DNA of 64,000 bases from Sulfurimonas sp. (GTDB lineage: Bacteria; Campylobacterota; Campylobacteria; Campylobacterales; Sulfurimonadaceae): positions 62,001 to 126,000 of the forward strand of contig VMSZ01000038.1 in assembly GCA_013791885.1 (NCBI GenBank), written 5' to 3'. Shown here in pieces: positions 7,364 through 16,680 of this stretch. The notes under the pieces were generated by a model. It worked only from the letters and a program-made list of their open reading frames with translations, was not told the origin of the DNA and searched no databases. The position numbers and the translations under genes are program-made. Each line of letters opens with the position of its first letter. Positions within the stretch are counted from its first letter, which is position 1.

Positions 7364-7951
7364 ATGAACTCCTTCAATAGTAGCGTACTAATTATGGGGT
7401 TGATTCTTATAGCTGTGGTTGCGTGGCAGACTTATGTTATTTATGGGCTCAAGAGTAATTTGGAGAGTAAAGAGAGAAACTCTGACGTAAATTATCTTGA
7501 TTTGCTCAATGAAGAGCCTGCTCGTATAAGCGCTGAAAAAGGTTTAAATCTTTTTAAAGAGATTCAAACAATACAAAGAGAGTTTGATAATACTTTTAGA
7601 CGTTTGGGTACTAATTTTGCAGACGAACCTTATTTCAAGCTTGCGTTTAACAACTTTTTTTATGCACCGTCCTTAGATGTCGTCTCTAAAGATGACAGGT
7701 ATGTCATTAAAACTGACCTTCCGGGAGTTAAAAGAAGTGATATTAGAATAACTGCAGATAACAATGTTTTGAATATTAAAGCGGAAGTTAATACTTTTAA
7801 CGATGAAAATTCGTCGAAGTACATACGAAAAGAGCGCTACATGAGTAAATTTCAAAGAGCTGTCTCACTTGCTGAGGATGCGGATTTTACGAAAATGGAG
7901 CACTCTTATGAGAATGGTGTTTTAACAATTAGCGTTCCTAAAAAGAAGTAG
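7364..7951 (+). CDS. Membrane-anchored Hsp20-family protein
   Basis: 195 residues. An N-terminal hydrophobic segment (about residues 7-29, VLIMGLILIAVVAWQTYVIYGL) looks like an uncleaved anchor, followed by about 55 linking residues. An alpha-crystallin domain from about residue 100 follows (YVIKTDLPGVKRSDIRITADNN, ending NGVLTISVPK). It starts one base after the stop of the soluble hsp20 gene. An sHsp fixed to the inner membrane is unusual. Whether the domain faces the cytoplasm or the periplasm cannot be told from sequence alone, though the short N-terminus before the anchor would allow a periplasmic domain. Confidence 0.8.
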   Translation: MNSFNSSVLIMGLILIAVVAWQTYVIYGLKSNLESKERNSDVNYLDLLNEEPARISAEKGLNLFKEIQTIQREFDNTFRRLGTNFADEPYFKLAFNNFFYAPSLDVVSKDDRYVIKTDLPGVKRSDIRITADNNVLNIKAEVNTFNDENSSKYIRKERYMSKFQRAVSLAEDADFTKMEHSYENGVLTISVPKKK

Positions 7952-7953
7952 AC

Positions 7954-10338
7954 TTAAACGTCCGCTTCTTCTAATGCACATACGAGTGTGTGCATTTTAT
8001 AAATTGAGTCAGGGTTTAAAGAGATGGAGTCAATTCCCTCTTTAACTAAAAACTCCGTAATCTCGGGATAATCTGAGGGAGCTTGCCCGCATATGCCTAT
8101 ATATTTGCCTCTTTCCTTGCACGCCTTAATGGCCATCTGCAACATCCGCTTGACCGCCTCATTCCTTTCATCAAATATATGGGCAATGCGTGCGCTGTCT
8201 CTATCTACGCCTAATGTGAGTTGGGTTAAATCGTTTGAGCCGATGGAGTAGCCGTCAAAGACTTCCAAAAATTTATCGGCCAAGATGACATTTGCCGGAA
8301 TTTCGCACATGGCGTAAATCTCCAAACCGTTTTCACCTTGCACTAAGCCTTGCGTATTCATAACCTCTATGACTTTTTTACCTTCTTCTGGTGTTCTGAC
8401 AAATGGAAGCATTATTTTTATGTTACTAAGTCCCATCTCATCTCTTGCACGCTTGAGCGCTTCACATTCCCATTCAAAAGCCTCTTTGTACTTTTCGTGG
8501 TAATATCTGCTTGCTCCTCGAAAGCCTATCATTGGATTTTCTTCCTGCTCTTCATAAACACTGCCGCCTGGCATGTTCCGGTACTCATTGCTTTTAAAAT
8601 CACTGGTACGGATGATAACGGGTTTTGGGTAAAACGCAGCGGCGATGGTCGCAACACCCTCACTGACTTTTTGTAAAAAGAATTCTTTGGTATCTTTATA
8701 GCCGGAGATAAAGCCGAGTATTTCCTCCTCGCCTGTGACCTGATTACCTTTGTATAAATCAACAAGAGCCATTGGATGGGCTTTAATGGAGTTGCTCATA
8801 ATGAACTCCATACGTGCGAGTCCTACGCCGTCGTTTGGAATTTTTGCCAAGTTAAAGGCCTCAGCGGGATTGCCTATGTTCATATAGAGCTGCGTTTTTG
8901 TAGGTTTGAGTGCAGACATATCCTGCGTTTGGGCACTGAATTCTAATAAGCCCTCGTACACATAGCCTTCATCACCCTCGGCACAACTGACGGTAACTTC
9001 TTGCGCATTTTGCAAAATATCTGTTGCGTTTACGGCACCGACAACGGCAGCAACTCCTATTTCACGGGCGACAATAGCTGCGTGACAGGTTCTGCTTCCT
9101 CTGTTTGTTACAACCGCCGAGGCTTGTTTCATGAGCGGTTCCCAGTCGGGATTTGTTGTGTCTGCAACAAGCACATTGCCTTTTTTAAAGTTATGAAATT
9201 CGGACTTACCCTTAATTATGCTGACCTTGCCGCTGCCGATTTTGTCTCCGACCGCGCGTCCTGTTGCCAATACTTTTTTTTCTTTAGTTTTAGCAAGAGA
9301 GTATTTGGTAAAGCCTGCTGCGTTTTTAAGTTTGCTTTGCACAGTCTCGGGTCTTGCCTGAACAATGTAAAGTTTTCCATCATCTGAATCTTTCGCCCAT
9401 TCTATGTCCATAGGACATTTGTAATGCTCTTCAATCATGAGTGCCTGCTTGGCTAGGGAGAGTACTTCCTCATCAGTAATGGAAAAACTGTTTTGCTCTT
9501 CTTGTGTTGTTTCAATGTTAAGCGTTCTTACGCCATTGTCACTGTAAATCATTTTCTCTTTCTTGCTTCCCAGCGAGTGTTTGAGTATGCTTTTAAAACC
9601 CTGTGCCAGAGTCGGTTTAAAGATAAAAAACTCATCTGCGTTTACGCGTCCGCTGACAACATTTTCACCAAGACCCCAGCTTGAATTGATGAGGATGAGT
9701 TTCTCGCAGCCGCTCTCAGTGTCGATGCTAAACATGACTCCGCTTGAAGCCCCGTCACTACGCACCATTTTTTGCACGCCCACAGAGAGTGCTACTTTCA
9801 TATGGTCGAAATTGCGGCTTGTTCTGTAACTGATGGCTCTGTCCATAAAAAGTGAGGCAAAACATCTTTTGACACAGCCGAGCAATTCTTCAAGTCCACT
9901 GACGTTTAAAAAACTCTCCTGTTGTCCTGCAAAAGAAGCGTCAGGTAAATCTTCGGCCGTTCCTGAAGAACGCACGGCAACATCCACGCTCGCGTTTTTA
10001 TACTCTTGTCCCAGTGTTTTGTACGCCTCTGCCAGCTCCTCTTCAAGCACTTTTGGAAGCGTTGCGTTTAGAATAAGGGAGCGAATTTCAGCACCGCGTT
10101 TTTGGAGATTTGCGTTGTCTGCAATATCAAGCGTGGCAAGTATGTTTTGTATTTTATCTTTTATGGAGTTTTCTTCAAGCAAAAGCCAATAGGCTTCACT
10201 TGTCGTTGCAAAACCGTTTGGAATACGTACACCCTTTGGTGCCAGGTTTTGGTACATTTCACCCAGAGAAGCATTTTTACCGCCAACAGAGGGAACGTCC
10301 GAGATTGTGAGTGAGTTGAAAAATTTGATGTATTTCAT
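7954..10338 (-). CDS. ppsA: Phosphoenolpyruvate synthase
   Basis: 794 residues, the usual PpsA length. The N-terminal ATP-grasp half begins with VGGKNASLGEMYQNL. The swivelling domain has the phospho-histidine in SRTCHAAIVARE (His419). The C-terminal PEP/pyruvate TIM barrel carries PVIIRTSDFK and the catalytic Cys in GICGQAPSD (Cys750). It converts pyruvate, ATP and water to PEP, AMP and phosphate, the entry to gluconeogenesis in an autotroph fixing carbon through the reductive TCA cycle. Converges on the hsp20 pair with two bases between stops. A minus-strand TATAAT at 10372-10377 is a good promoter. Confidence 0.95.
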   Translation of the reverse strand: MKYIKFFNSLTISDVPSVGGKNASLGEMYQNLAPKGVRIPNGFATTSEAYWLLLEENSIKDKIQNILATLDIADNANLQKRGAEIRSLILNATLPKVLEEELAEAYKTLGQEYKNASVDVAVRSSGTAEDLPDASFAGQQESFLNVSGLEELLGCVKRCFASLFMDRAISYRTSRNFDHMKVALSVGVQKMVRSDGASSGVMFSIDTESGCEKLILINSSWGLGENVVSGRVNADEFFIFKPTLAQGFKSILKHSLGSKKEKMIYSDNGVRTLNIETTQEEQNSFSITDEEVLSLAKQALMIEEHYKCPMDIEWAKDSDDGKLYIVQARPETVQSKLKNAAGFTKYSLAKTKEKKVLATGRAVGDKIGSGKVSIIKGKSEFHNFKKGNVLVADTTNPDWEPLMKQASAVVTNRGSRTCHAAIVAREIGVAAVVGAVNATDILQNAQEVTVSCAEGDEGYVYEGLLEFSAQTQDMSALKPTKTQLYMNIGNPAEAFNLAKIPNDGVGLARMEFIMSNSIKAHPMALVDLYKGNQVTGEEEILGFISGYKDTKEFFLQKVSEGVATIAAAFYPKPVIIRTSDFKSNEYRNMPGGSVYEEQEENPMIGFRGASRYYHEKYKEAFEWECEALKRARDEMGLSNIKIMLPFVRTPEEGKKVIEVMNTQGLVQGENGLEIYAMCEIPANVILADKFLEVFDGYSIGSNDLTQLTLGVDRDSARIAHIFDERNEAVKRMLQMAIKACKERGKYIGICGQAPSDYPEITEFLVKEGIDSISLNPDSIYKMHTLVCALEEADV

Positions 10339-10439
10339 GTATCAACCTTTTTAAAAAAGAGTGTTGGAACTATTATAAAGGATTATAACTCAAATGTTTT
10401 AACTGTGTGAAGATAAGGAGAGAAATTTTGTATAAATGA

Positions 10440-10473
10440 GAAAAGCCCACATCAAAAGATGTGAGCTTTGAGT
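10440..10473 (-). terminator. Rho-independent terminator after the BNR lipoprotein gene
   Basis: Read on the minus strand, AAAGCTCACATC, TTTT, GATGTGGGCTTTT forms a stem of about 12 bp with one mismatch, running into a T-rich stretch. It is 25 bases past the stop codon at 10498. Confidence 0.8.
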
Positions 10474-10497
10474 CTGTTCAGAGTTTAGCCTCAGAGA

Positions 10498-13400
10498 CTA
10501 GTTTGGAGCAACATTTGAAATGTTGTAATCCACACGTCCAAACCAAGTATCAAGACCAGAGAAGTGATCAGAAGAATTGTACTCTTCAGATTCTTGAATC
10601 CAAACATTGTAGAAAGTTTTACCATCCGGAGATGCGTAACTGTTTACTTCTTTCTCTTCGATGTAACCAAAATCTTTATTGGCTAGCATAGTGGTGTTCA
10701 CATCCCATGTAAGACCACCATCAATAGAGCGTTTGTAGTAAAGACCTGTTTCTGATTTACCTAAGTTTTGATCAGTTGGATCTATCCAGTCAATCTCACC
10801 CCATGTAAGGAACAGAACTTTCGGATCACTGTATTTGTCTGAGTCCAAAGGACTTAAACTATTGCCTTTTGGTGTAGTGAAGAGTCTCGGATCCACAGAT
10901 GTAGCCGAAGCTTTTACAATGCCTGTAACATTTACAGGTCCGTTCCACTGACCATTTGAATATACATGAACATGGAAGTTACTTGGCATATTTCCATTCT
11001 CTGAAGCTGTTTTGTTAGCATCCGGTGAATACACATACCCTGTGAAAATACTATCCCCACCACTTTCGGTTCCACGAAGGAATATACGAGGGGAGAATGT
11101 ATTATCATCTTTATTTTCATAATTATAGTCATCAAGGTTATCAGCTGTCCATTGTACAGTATAGTCTAGGATACTATCCGGTACTATAGGTATTTGTGCA
11201 CTGACATTAGAAACATTGAGATCCCCTGCAACTGCGTCATTAAGGGCTACAAATGTATCATAAGTAAAGCCGTTGTTTACACGGACAAACATATCAGATG
11301 ATGCACCCTGAGTTTCAAATGACTCTTTGTACAGTAGAGCAAAAGTGAAGTTCTCTGCCAGACAAGAGTCTATATGCGAACCAATTACAACACGACGAGC
11401 ATTTTCATAAATCATATTGCTTGTGTTGTTCTCATCAGGTATTTTCATATTTACGATACCACCGGCACTTACAAGCGGCATTGACATTTTTTGAATGATG
11501 TCAGAATCTGTCGCATTAAACTCATCTATAGCATTGAAGTTAAAGCTTTCAAAATAAACAGATTTACCTTCATACTCGATGATAGTATCAACTGTACCTT
11601 GATCTTGATCACCTGTTCCAGTTGTATTCTCAGAGAGACCTTTAGTCTCTTCATAGCTAAGAATAACCACAGACTCATTCATATCTGTTTTCAAGATTTT
11701 AAGAGCTGATCTAGAAGCCCCAGTATCACCATCAAGTATAACTTGGGTGTTTGTAAGCATATCTACATCGTATGTTTTACATCTTTCAATAGTAGTTCCT
11801 GCATTGTTAAGTGTAGTAGACGACACTGAACCGTAAGTATCACAGAGTGTTTGACAGTATAATTTACTATCATTAACTTGACACTGCTCATTATCCGTAA
11901 TACGCATTGGGTAATGGAAGTTGTACAATGATTTAGGTTTTGTATCTTCAAGAGCTGCCGTCTCGTTAATATCATCAAACTCGCTCATTTTCAAAGATGA
12001 GTACCAGATATCTGAACCGTGGTTTGTTGTAGCACCACTCCAGCCATCTCCCGGACCTGCACCTTTACCTGAACGAAGACCTTTTGTATCTTCCTGCCAT
12101 GCCATTGCAAAACCGGCGTCTGAAGCTTCTATCCAGATATGGTTTGAATCTCTTTTACCGGTTGTAAGCTGCATTGGAGCATGCCAAGTGATGTTTCCAT
12201 CCACATCCATAGTACCTCTTGCTGTCCATACACAAGAAAATGGTACTTCATAAACTTCTTTGCCGTTTGGCGCAATCATAACTTCGCCGTCATCAGCAGT
12301 ATAGTCAATGGAGCCTTGTGTACCGTTTACAGCAAAAAAGTCATCAGGATACGTTACGTTTTCATCAACTGTTACCTGTGCAAGGTCAAAAGGATTACCG
12401 CTCGGACAGTATTTGTCGTGCCATGCCATCATAATTCTATTGCCATATATAGCCATTTTCGGTTTTTGAGCATGCCCGCCATAATTAATGAGAGAACCGG
12501 CCCACGTTACCTGAGTTGAGCTTTTAGCTGTAGAGTCTGAGACAACCTGGCTTTTCCAAGTTTCTCCATTGTCTAAAGATGTAGCAAAGAAAACAGCATC
12601 TCTTTGATTTGGATCACCGATATCAGCACTTCCGTCACCCATCTCATATCCTCCATCAGCAGCAGTTGCGTCATAAACTACTTCCTGAAGATAACTGATT
12701 ACTATAGGATGGTATTGAACATCAGGAATAAGTGTGCCACTAGCTTCTCTGGCGTTAACGATAACACCACTCATGTTTGCAATCGCATTATGAGATGTCC
12801 CTCTCTCTCTTGTATCATCAGTTGTGTGGGAAGATACATTTCTTACTAGAGGGTCACTTGCATTCCAATCGGCTGCATCTGTAGCTGTTATGATAGCTGT
12901 ATCAGGAGTACATGCCAATTTTGTACCGGAGAGCGTTATAGCTGGCGGCTGAGGTCCGTAAAGTGTTTCAGTAAAGTGGTCTTCTGCATCTTCTGGAGTT
13001 ACCACGACATCTGTATCAGCCGGATTTTCCGGATCATCAGGCGTTGCATCAACAAGGGCAGTAAGTAAGTCACTGAGTTCAGTCATGGTAAGTGACGTGA
13101 AATCAAAAGTTGTCAAGTCCGTTACGTTGTAAGGATCTGCCGCTAAGATACCTTCCAAAAGTGTAATAGTATCAGCTGAAATAGTAATTCCATTGCTTGT
13201 ATCTCCGTCTGAGTCAAGAGATTGAAGCAATACTATAAGCTTTTGAATTTTTGTATCAGAGACAGTCAACTGCCCGTCATAGAAGTCAAGTACCGACACC
13301 TGAGAAGTTTTAGGCACAAGTGTTCCCAAACTTAGCTGCTCGCCTAGTAAAAATTCAACCCTGTCTGTTCCTTTAAAAGAGTAGTGACCACCCGCGTCAG

Positions 13401-13581
13401 TCACTCCGCTTAAATTCCCTTTATATGTTAGGCCCTGAACTGCCGAGTCTACGAACGTTCCCTCTAGGGTCGTCGCAGCAGCCTCGTCACTAGAGCTACC
13501 TGAACTACTACATCCAATGAACGTCGCGGCCCCAAACAACGCCAAAGCCGTAACAATAGAATATGTAAGTTTCGTTTTCAT
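10498..13581 (-). CDS. Large BNR-repeat secreted lipoprotein (choice-of-anchor O-like)
   Basis: 1027 residues from ATG 13581, preceded by AAGGGAGA; the frame is open 32 codons further but that extension lacks a signal. The start gives a lipoprotein signal with a lipobox-like FIGC followed by SSSGSSS. Residues about 40-200 form a domain common in secreted lipoproteins (GxVVDGxVxG-like). The rest has Asp-box motifs of BNR/sialidase-like propellers: SLDNGETWKS near residue 348 and SIDGGLTWDV near 950. It resembles the choice-of-anchor O proteins in annotation databases, from memory. The substrate is unknown. It stands alone with its own terminator. The AAACGCA heptamer common elsewhere is absent here. 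Confidence 0.72.
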   Translation of the reverse strand: MKTKLTYSIVTALALFGAATFIGCSSSGSSSDEAAATTLEGTFVDSAVQGLTYKGNLSGVTDAGGHYSFKGTDRVEFLLGEQLSLGTLVPKTSQVSVLDFYDGQLTVSDTKIQKLIVLLQSLDSDGDTSNGITISADTITLLEGILAADPYNVTDLTTFDFTSLTMTELSDLLTALVDATPDDPENPADTDVVVTPEDAEDHFTETLYGPQPPAITLSGTKLACTPDTAIITATDAADWNASDPLVRNVSSHTTDDTRERGTSHNAIANMSGVIVNAREASGTLIPDVQYHPIVISYLQEVVYDATAADGGYEMGDGSADIGDPNQRDAVFFATSLDNGETWKSQVVSDSTAKSSTQVTWAGSLINYGGHAQKPKMAIYGNRIMMAWHDKYCPSGNPFDLAQVTVDENVTYPDDFFAVNGTQGSIDYTADDGEVMIAPNGKEVYEVPFSCVWTARGTMDVDGNITWHAPMQLTTGKRDSNHIWIEASDAGFAMAWQEDTKGLRSGKGAGPGDGWSGATTNHGSDIWYSSLKMSEFDDINETAALEDTKPKSLYNFHYPMRITDNEQCQVNDSKLYCQTLCDTYGSVSSTTLNNAGTTIERCKTYDVDMLTNTQVILDGDTGASRSALKILKTDMNESVVILSYEETKGLSENTTGTGDQDQGTVDTIIEYEGKSVYFESFNFNAIDEFNATDSDIIQKMSMPLVSAGGIVNMKIPDENNTSNMIYENARRVVIGSHIDSCLAENFTFALLYKESFETQGASSDMFVRVNNGFTYDTFVALNDAVAGDLNVSNVSAQIPIVPDSILDYTVQWTADNLDDYNYENKDDNTFSPRIFLRGTESGGDSIFTGYVYSPDANKTASENGNMPSNFHVHVYSNGQWNGPVNVTGIVKASATSVDPRLFTTPKGNSLSPLDSDKYSDPKVLFLTWGEIDWIDPTDQNLGKSETGLYYKRSIDGGLTWDVNTTMLANKDFGYIEEKEVNSYASPDGKTFYNVWIQESEEYNSSDHFSGLDTWFGRVDYNISNVAPN

Positions 13582-13734
13582 TACTTTGTCTCCCTTTAAA
13601 CATCCCCATCTTACGTGAGAATAATTTTTTAGTTTTTTTATGACTATTGAGATATTGTACGAAAATAAAAAAATCAATACATCACACTAATGGGTGATAA
13701 CTTTAATTAATATTTATTTATTGCAAAAAAAAAT

Positions 13735-13774
13735 TTGACTAAAAATTTAACTGCTTTTGCTACAATACTTTATG
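13735..13774 (+). promoter_or_regulatory. Predicted leaderless promoter of the SUV3-like helicase gene
   Basis: An extended -10 (TTGC TACAAT, box at 13761-13766) lies five bases before the ATG at 13772, with TTGACT at 13735-13740 as a distant -35. The expected start of transcription falls on the start codon, and no ribosome-binding site is present. Confidence 0.45.
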
Positions 13775-16564
13775 GCAAAGAAAAATAAAAAAAATATAAA
13801 AATTAACCAAAAAATAAGACAATATTTTGATGATGAACCTTTTGATATGGGGGTTGAGAGAGTCTCTACCGAGACACTCAGCGAGCTCATGCATGTTCTG
13901 GGTATGTACGACGTGGAGTACTCTAAACATGCGCTGCTTAAAGCTGTCCGCGGCGTTTGGAGCGAGGGCGACACAGAGGTGCGCGCAGAGATTTTAAACT
14001 TTTTTGCAAACGAAGGCAAAGTCTATAAGTCGACTGCTCCAAAAGAGCCCAATCTTGACAGAACACACAAGATTCAGATGCTTCTTGACGAACTCGATGC
14101 TTCTGCAGAGGAGGGTGCTTTACTCTTTAATGCGTTTATGGATGTTCGAAGCAAGAAGATAACCATAGAAAAGATGGAAGCCAAGCTCAAACACATCCGT
14201 TATGAGATGAAAAAAGAGAAACTTCAAAAAGCTTTAGACGGCGTTTTTGACATAGATGATGCGCTGGAGTTTAACGCCTCCATTAAGTATCAGATTTACG
14301 ATCAGACTTTTCATAAGATACTGACGCTTACTACCAAACCTTATGAGTATGAGTATCTGCAAAATGAAGCCGTAGAGACAATTATAGAGAGAATAGAAAA
14401 AGATAAAATAGCAATAACAGAGGAAAAGCAGAAGCAGACAGAGCTGTTTTTAGCCGGTATTAAAAAACCGCATGATTATCTGACAGACAAAGAGATAGTC
14501 GCTTCGCTTCGGGCATCGCCTCCAAAAACAGCTACAAGTTATCCATATATAAAGGCGTCCATTTTAAAAAGCCTCATAGAGACAAAACTTGATGTTTTGG
14601 AATTGGCTTTGCATGACAAAGAAGTTTTAATCAAAATTAATGAGAGTATTCGTCTTCCATATTCGAGTATAGATTTTCATTACCACTTGGATTTGCATTT
14701 AGAACTTGACTCGCTTTTGGAGACTATCTGGAACTCTGATGAACTCGATTTCGAGACTGTTTTGCATGAGGCTAAAAAAGAGCATGAAGAGCAGTTTTTA
14801 CAGGAACTCAAAGAGATAGTCGATGAGTGTGGCACTTACGCAACTTTGCTTCATTTGGCTCCTGAGGAGTTGCATAAAAAAGTTTACCAGTTCCTCGTAG
14901 AACTTTTACCGAAATCTCTGCACATCTCTGCAAAAAACGCAAGAAAAATTATTCGTGCTTTTATCACTGATGTACATGACTTGCTCATTAAAAAGCAACG
15001 CCAAGCACTATTGGCACGAACCATACGTGACTTTAAAAATCTTTTTCCGCTTGCACGTTCTATGAGAAGAAAACTCATTTTTCATGTGGGACCTACAAAC
15101 AGCGGAAAAACGTATCAGGCAATGCAAAAACTTGAAGCCGCAGATACAGGCTATTACCTCGCACCGCTGCGTTTACTCGCACTTGAGGGCTATGAGACGC
15201 TTAGAGAAAATGGCATTGCCTGTTCACTCATTACAGGAGAAGAGCAGCTTTTAGATGAAGACGCAACGCATATTAGTTCTACAATAGAAATGCTTAATTT
15301 TGAAGTTGATGTGGATGTTTGTATCATTGATGAGGTGCAGATGATAGACGACCGTGACCGTGGCTGGGCATGGGCAAATGCAATCATCGGCGCGCCTGCC
15401 AAAGAGATTATTATGACAGGTTCGACAAATGCAAGAGAAGCGGTTATTGCTCTTGCGGAGTACCTTGGAGAAGAACTTGAGATAGTCGAGTTTGAGCGAA
15501 AAGTACCACTCTCACTTTTAGACGCTCCGACTCCCGCAGAAGAGGTAAAAAGCGGGAGTGCCATCATTGCGTTTAGCCGTAAAGATGTACTCAAACTCAA
15601 ACAAGAGTTCTCAAGATATTTCAGCATAAGCGTTATTTACGGCAATCTTTCCCCAGAAGTCAGGCGTGAAGAGGCTCGCCGTTTTAGAGAAAAAGAGACG
15701 GAAATTTTAATTGCTACAGATGCGATTGCGATGGGAATGAACCTGCCGATTGACACCATACTTTTTTCAAAAGCAGAAAAGTTTGACGGAGTAACAATTC
15801 GCGACCTTCAGCCTCCTGAAGTACAGCAGATTTCCGGTCGTGCGGGAAGATTCGGACTGAGCTCGGCGGGCTATGTCGGAGCGCTCAGTTATGATGTTTT
15901 AAAGGTAGTGAAAAAGAATTTTAACAAAGAGCCTAAGTCAATTACCCTGCCGTTTAAGGTTATGGCAAATCTTGAACATGTAAAACTGGTCAGTACGATT
16001 TTGGAAGAGAAATCTTTAGAGGAAGTGTTGAGGTTTTTTGTCGATAACATGGAGTTTAACGGCCCTTTTAGAGCACAAAACTTGGATGATATGCTTGAAG
16101 CGGCAAGAATACTTGACGGCTATGATTTAGACATGGCTGCGAAGTACCATCTTGCCTGTGCTCCGCTGACACTCAAATCTCCTTACATTATTGCAACTTT
16201 TGAGAGTTATGTCTCTTACTTGGAGCAAAAAATGCCTGTGCCGTACGCACCGCCCGCTCTTGTTGGAAGTTATGCGCAGACATCTGAGGAACTTTTACGG
16301 GCTGAAGATATGGTCAAGGAGATATCACTTTATTTGTGGTTGAGTTACCGATTTAAAGAGTATTTTTTGGAAGTGCCTAAGGTACAAAAAGCAAGACATA
16401 TTCTTAATAAATTTATAGAAAATTCTTTACAGCAAAGTCGCTTTGTACAAAGATGCCGACTCTGTGAAGTGCCATTGCCTTTAAATTCTAAATACAGTAT
16501 TTGTCAGGCTTGTTTTAAAAAGAATTACACGGGGCAAAACGCAAGAAAAAGAGTCTACAGATAA
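13772..16564 (+). CDS. SUV3-like DExH RNA helicase with C-terminal zinc-binding motif
   Basis: 930 residues from ATG 13772. Residues 1-430 are a charged, mostly helical N-terminal extension. The helicase core starts with Walker A GPTNSGKT (about 440-447), motif II DEVQ (520-523), motif III TGSTNA, and the second RecA domain ending in QQISGRAGRFG. This is the Suv3-type motif set, as in mitochondrial and alphaproteobacterial RNA helicases of degradosome-like complexes. The end carries CRLC...CQAC (Cys895, 898, 911, 914), a likely zinc ribbon. RNA unwinding is expected from the family. The partner nuclease is not in this window. Confidence 0.85.
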   Translation: MAKKNKKNIKINQKIRQYFDDEPFDMGVERVSTETLSELMHVLGMYDVEYSKHALLKAVRGVWSEGDTEVRAEILNFFANEGKVYKSTAPKEPNLDRTHKIQMLLDELDASAEEGALLFNAFMDVRSKKITIEKMEAKLKHIRYEMKKEKLQKALDGVFDIDDALEFNASIKYQIYDQTFHKILTLTTKPYEYEYLQNEAVETIIERIEKDKIAITEEKQKQTELFLAGIKKPHDYLTDKEIVASLRASPPKTATSYPYIKASILKSLIETKLDVLELALHDKEVLIKINESIRLPYSSIDFHYHLDLHLELDSLLETIWNSDELDFETVLHEAKKEHEEQFLQELKEIVDECGTYATLLHLAPEELHKKVYQFLVELLPKSLHISAKNARKIIRAFITDVHDLLIKKQRQALLARTIRDFKNLFPLARSMRRKLIFHVGPTNSGKTYQAMQKLEAADTGYYLAPLRLLALEGYETLRENGIACSLITGEEQLLDEDATHISSTIEMLNFEVDVDVCIIDEVQMIDDRDRGWAWANAIIGAPAKEIIMTGSTNAREAVIALAEYLGEELEIVEFERKVPLSLLDAPTPAEEVKSGSAIIAFSRKDVLKLKQEFSRYFSISVIYGNLSPEVRREEARRFREKETEILIATDAIAMGMNLPIDTILFSKAEKFDGVTIRDLQPPEVQQISGRAGRFGLSSAGYVGALSYDVLKVVKKNFNKEPKSITLPFKVMANLEHVKLVSTILEEKSLEEVLRFFVDNMEFNGPFRAQNLDDMLEAARILDGYDLDMAAKYHLACAPLTLKSPYIIATFESYVSYLEQKMPVPYAPPALVGSYAQTSEELLRAEDMVKEISLYLWLSYRFKEYFLEVPKVQKARHILNKFIENSLQQSRFVQRCRLCEVPLPLNSKYSICQACFKKNYTGQNARKRVYR

Positions 16565-16565
16565 G

Positions 16566-16680
16566 GAGACTGCCACGACTTCTCTGAAGTCTCGCAGTGA
16601 CTGCGTTTTGTGTCACTGCAATGGCTGTGTTTTAGCATTGCGAAGTAGTTTTCCCCCGACATTGCGAGGAACGAAGCAAT
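16566..16680. repeat. Multi-hairpin intergenic repeat (family C)
   Basis: This gap between convergent genes is almost all inverted repeats: GACTTC/GAAGTC; GCAGTGAC/GTCACTGC around a ten-base loop; GCAATG/CATTGC; and ATTGCGAGGAACGAAGCAAT at the end. The last piece matches a dispersed repeat known in many unrelated bacteria. No coding potential seen. Confidence 0.6.

Noticed and set aside
10498-13677. Start of the BNR lipoprotein at 13677
   Set aside because: The extra 32 codons lack a ribosome site and would hide the lipoprotein signal that starts at 13581.
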